A stretch of DNA of 7,649 nt from DATAEK01 sp036258055 (GTDB lineage Bacteria; Acidobacteriota; Vicinamibacteria; Vicinamibacterales; 2-12-FULL-66-21), in contig DATAEK010000079.1 in the NCBI GenBank assembly GCA_036258055.1, positions 1 through 7,649 of the forward strand, written 5' to 3'. Position 1 is the first letter of the stretch; every line of letters begins with the position of its first letter. The notes under the pieces are model-generated. The model was given only the letters and a program-made list of their open reading frames with translations, was not told where the DNA came from and searched no databases. The translations under genes were made by a program, and so were the position numbers. Shown one piece after another: positions 6,321 to 7,649 of the stretch.

Positions 6321-7055
6321 ATGCATGCCAACCGTTTTGCGCGGATTCCAGTGATCCTTGCTGTTCTCGCTGGTGGCGGCGTCGCCGCCCAGGAAGGATT
6401 CACGCCGCTTTTCAACGGACGTGACCTCACGGGATGGAAAGTGCCACAGGGTGACAACGGTCACTGGAAAGTCGTCGATGGTGTGATTGATTACGACGCG
6501 GAAAGCGAGGCGACTGGAGAGAAGGTGCTGTGGTCGGAGCAATCGTTCGGCGACTTCGTGCTCAGGGCCGACTGGCGAATCAAGAGTACACCGTACGTGA
6601 ACCCGGCGGTCCCGATCATTCGTTTCGACGGCAGCCACAAGAAGGACGCGGACGGCAAGGAAATCCGGATCTCCGTGCCTGATTCCGACTCAGGCATCTA
6701 CCTGCGCGGGTCGAGCAAGGCACAAGTCAACATCTGGTGCTGGCCGATCGGGTCGGGTGAAGTCTACGGCTATCGCACGGATGCGTCGATGCCGCCGGAC
6801 GTGCGCGCCGGGGTGACTCCGAAGCGCAACGCCGATCACGACATCGGCGCCTGGAACTCGTTCGAGATCACGATGCGCGGCGACCGGCTGACAGTCGTGT
6901 TGAATGGCCAGGAAGTGATCAGCGCCGCCCGCCTCCCCGGCGTCGCGCCGCGCGGGCCGATCGCCTTGCAGCATCACGGCGAGAAGAAGAACGGCGTGTG
7001 GGTCAGCCCGCCGAGCCTCGTCCAGTTCCGGAACATCGCGATCAAGGAGCTGTGA
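6321..7055 (+). CDS. Secreted DUF1080 (3-keto-disaccharide hydrolase family) protein, second copy
   Basis: ATG 6321 opens a 244-residue protein with a signal peptide: R5 and R8, hydrophobic IPVILAVLAGG, and probable cleavage after VAA or VAAQ near residues 23-24. Family motifs in order are LFNGRDLTGWK at 30-40, HWKVVDGVI at 48-56, DSDSGIYLRG at 121-130, VNIWCWPIGSGEVYGY at 136-151, GPIALQHHG at 212-220 and FRNIAIKEL at the C-terminus. It is a clear DUF1080 member but differs from the one at 2912-3658: it carries an additional stretch of about 25 residues (roughly 93-119, with charged HKKDADGKEIR) before the SGI motif and has IWCWPIGSG where the other has PEYQVIDD. The two are thus different subgroups, not a recent duplication, and may take different glycosides. 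It is divergent from the cytoplasmic Gfo/Idh gene. Substrate unknown; a periplasmic or outer-surface site is inferred. Confidence 0.9.
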   Translation: MHANRFARIPVILAVLAGGGVAAQEGFTPLFNGRDLTGWKVPQGDNGHWKVVDGVIDYDAESEATGEKVLWSEQSFGDFVLRADWRIKSTPYVNPAVPIIRFDGSHKKDADGKEIRISVPDSDSGIYLRGSSKAQVNIWCWPIGSGEVYGYRTDASMPPDVRAGVTPKRNADHDIGAWNSFEITMRGDRLTVVLNGQEVISAARLPGVAPRGPIALQHHGEKKNGVWVSPPSLVQFRNIAIKEL

Positions 7056-7266
7056 CGGTCCGCGCCGTGTAACGGGAAATTTCTCCCATTCCCGTCAAGA
7101 AATCCGCACCGAGGCCTCCGGATATCGGCCGGCTTCGCGCGCGCGCCCGCGCGGTTCGCGGCTCTCTTCCGTCTTCTCGGCCCGGCGATCGCGGGCTCAT
7201 TTCTTGCCTGAAGGCACTTAGCGTTCCTGTCGGACTTCCGTTGGTTCGCAGCCTGAGTGTCATCCG
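7056..7266. other. Intergenic spacer with a post-gene hairpin
   Basis: This 211-bp spacer lies between two plus-strand genes. ACGGGAA 7072-7078 pairs perfectly with TTCCCGT 7089-7095 across a 10-nt loop, starting 17 nt after the DUF1080 stop. A purine/pyrimidine-alternating GC run (about 7136-7154) follows. A short dyad, TGCCT 7205-7209 with AGGCA 7212-7216, lies about 50 bp before the next start. No reliable promoter boxes or riboswitch fold were recognised. Confidence 0.4.
7072..7095 (+). terminator. Possible terminator hairpin after the second DUF1080 gene
   Basis: A perfect 7-bp stem with a 10-nt loop follows the stop codon at 7053-7055. The downstream sequence (CAAGAAATCC) has no T-run, so Rho-independent termination is doubtful; its placement just after the gene is the main support. 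Confidence 0.35.
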
Positions 7267-7649
7267 ATGTCAACGAAGCTGATACGCTGCCGCTGGACCG
7301 CCCTGTGCGGTGCCGTCGCGCTCCTAACTCTCGCCACACCCACCTTCGCTCAGACCACTCTGCTCTCCATCGACAGCCAGCCCGGAGACTTGGTCGGCGA
7401 GGGCACCATCCACACGTTTACCCAATTCGACGGGTTCGTGGCCGGCCGCAATGCTCGCAACGGCGTCTCGTTCGCGGTCGGAAGTGCGCCGTCCTGGACC
7501 CTCGACTTCGCGGCGCCCGCCAACGCGCTGCTGGTGCCGGGTGCGTACGAATCCGCTGCAAAATACGGTAACGCGATCTTCGCAGGAATGAACGCGGCAG
7601 CCGGCACTCGGAGCTGTGTGACGCTCACCGGACGCTTCGTGGTGCTCGA
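7267..7649 (+). CDS. Secreted protein of unknown function, 5' part
   Basis: ATG 7267 opens a frame that stays open to the window end (127 codons, no stop). The N-terminus is a signal peptide: K4 and R7/R9, a hydrophobic stretch LCGAVALLTLATPTF, and likely cleavage at TFA-Q near residue 28. The mature part has no catalytic motif that I can name. It is beta-strand-like, with GDLVGEGTIHTF, SWTLDFAAP, LLVPGAYESA and a Cys-containing end, CVTLTGRFVVL. From memory this pattern (glycine-rich opening, W-x-L-x-F-x-AP, then a Cys and GRF-V) recurs in secreted proteins of Acidobacteria and similar soil bacteria whose C-terminal parts vary; I cannot confirm this without a search. Only a weak GAG precedes the ATG. 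It follows the DUF1080 gene on the same strand at 211 bp and may be functionally unrelated. The missing 3' part would decide whether it carries a sorting or anchoring domain. Confidence 0.7.
   Translation, partial: MSTKLIRCRWTALCGAVALLTLATPTFAQTTLLSIDSQPGDLVGEGTIHTFTQFDGFVAGRNARNGVSFAVGSAPSWTLDFAAPANALLVPGAYESAAKYGNAIFAGMNAAAGTRSCVTLTGRFVVL

Noticed and set aside
7212..7227. Sigma-54-like GGCAC box before the secreted protein gene
   Set aside because: The GC that should follow GG at the fixed -24/-12 distance is absent, so it does not fit the consensus.

Overview
The window is high-GC bacterial DNA, densely packed and mostly on the minus strand. Two exported sugar oxidoreductase/hydrolase families, twin-arginine (Tat) leaders, GTG starts and GC-rich intergenic hairpins together suggest a soil Acidobacteriota-type organism, perhaps Vicinamibacteria. 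That assignment is inference; no rRNA or marker gene is present.

Layout. Positions 1-174 (+) hold the C-terminal end of a Gfo/Idh/MocA-family protein. Positions 175-288 are a convergent spacer crowded with hairpins. A five-gene minus-strand cluster follows, read from right to left: a cytoplasmic Gfo/Idh/MocA oxidoreductase (6295-5180); a Tat-exported Gfo/Idh/MocA oxidoreductase (5019-3655); a secreted DUF1080 (3-keto-disaccharide hydrolase family) protein whose GTG start overlaps the previous stop (3658-2912); a Tat-exported gluconate 2-dehydrogenase subunit 3-like protein (2730-2116); and a GMC-type FAD dehydrogenase (2103-289). A second secreted DUF1080 protein (6321-7055, +) diverges from the cluster with only 25 bp between start codons. 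After a 211-bp spacer, a secreted protein of unknown function (7267 onward, +) runs off the window.

How the genes may work together. From family knowledge, GMC/subunit 3 complexes oxidise sugars or sugar glycosides at the membrane, some at C3. Gfo/Idh/MocA enzymes carry out NAD(P)-linked sugar oxidation and reduction. The DUF1080 (PF06439) family is annotated as 3-keto-disaccharide hydrolase. Together they suggest an oxidation-dependent route for breaking glycosidic bonds: oxidise C3, cleave the 3-keto-glycoside, then re-reduce the product. Most of this would occur in the periplasm. The substrate is unknown. The cytochrome c partner, transporter and sugar isomerase that such a route would usually need are not in this window.

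No tRNA, rRNA, insertion sequence or CRISPR array was seen. The main unexplained sequence features are a long degenerate inverted repeat at 5058-5161, the hairpin cluster at 179-302, and the very tight divergent junction at 6296-6320.
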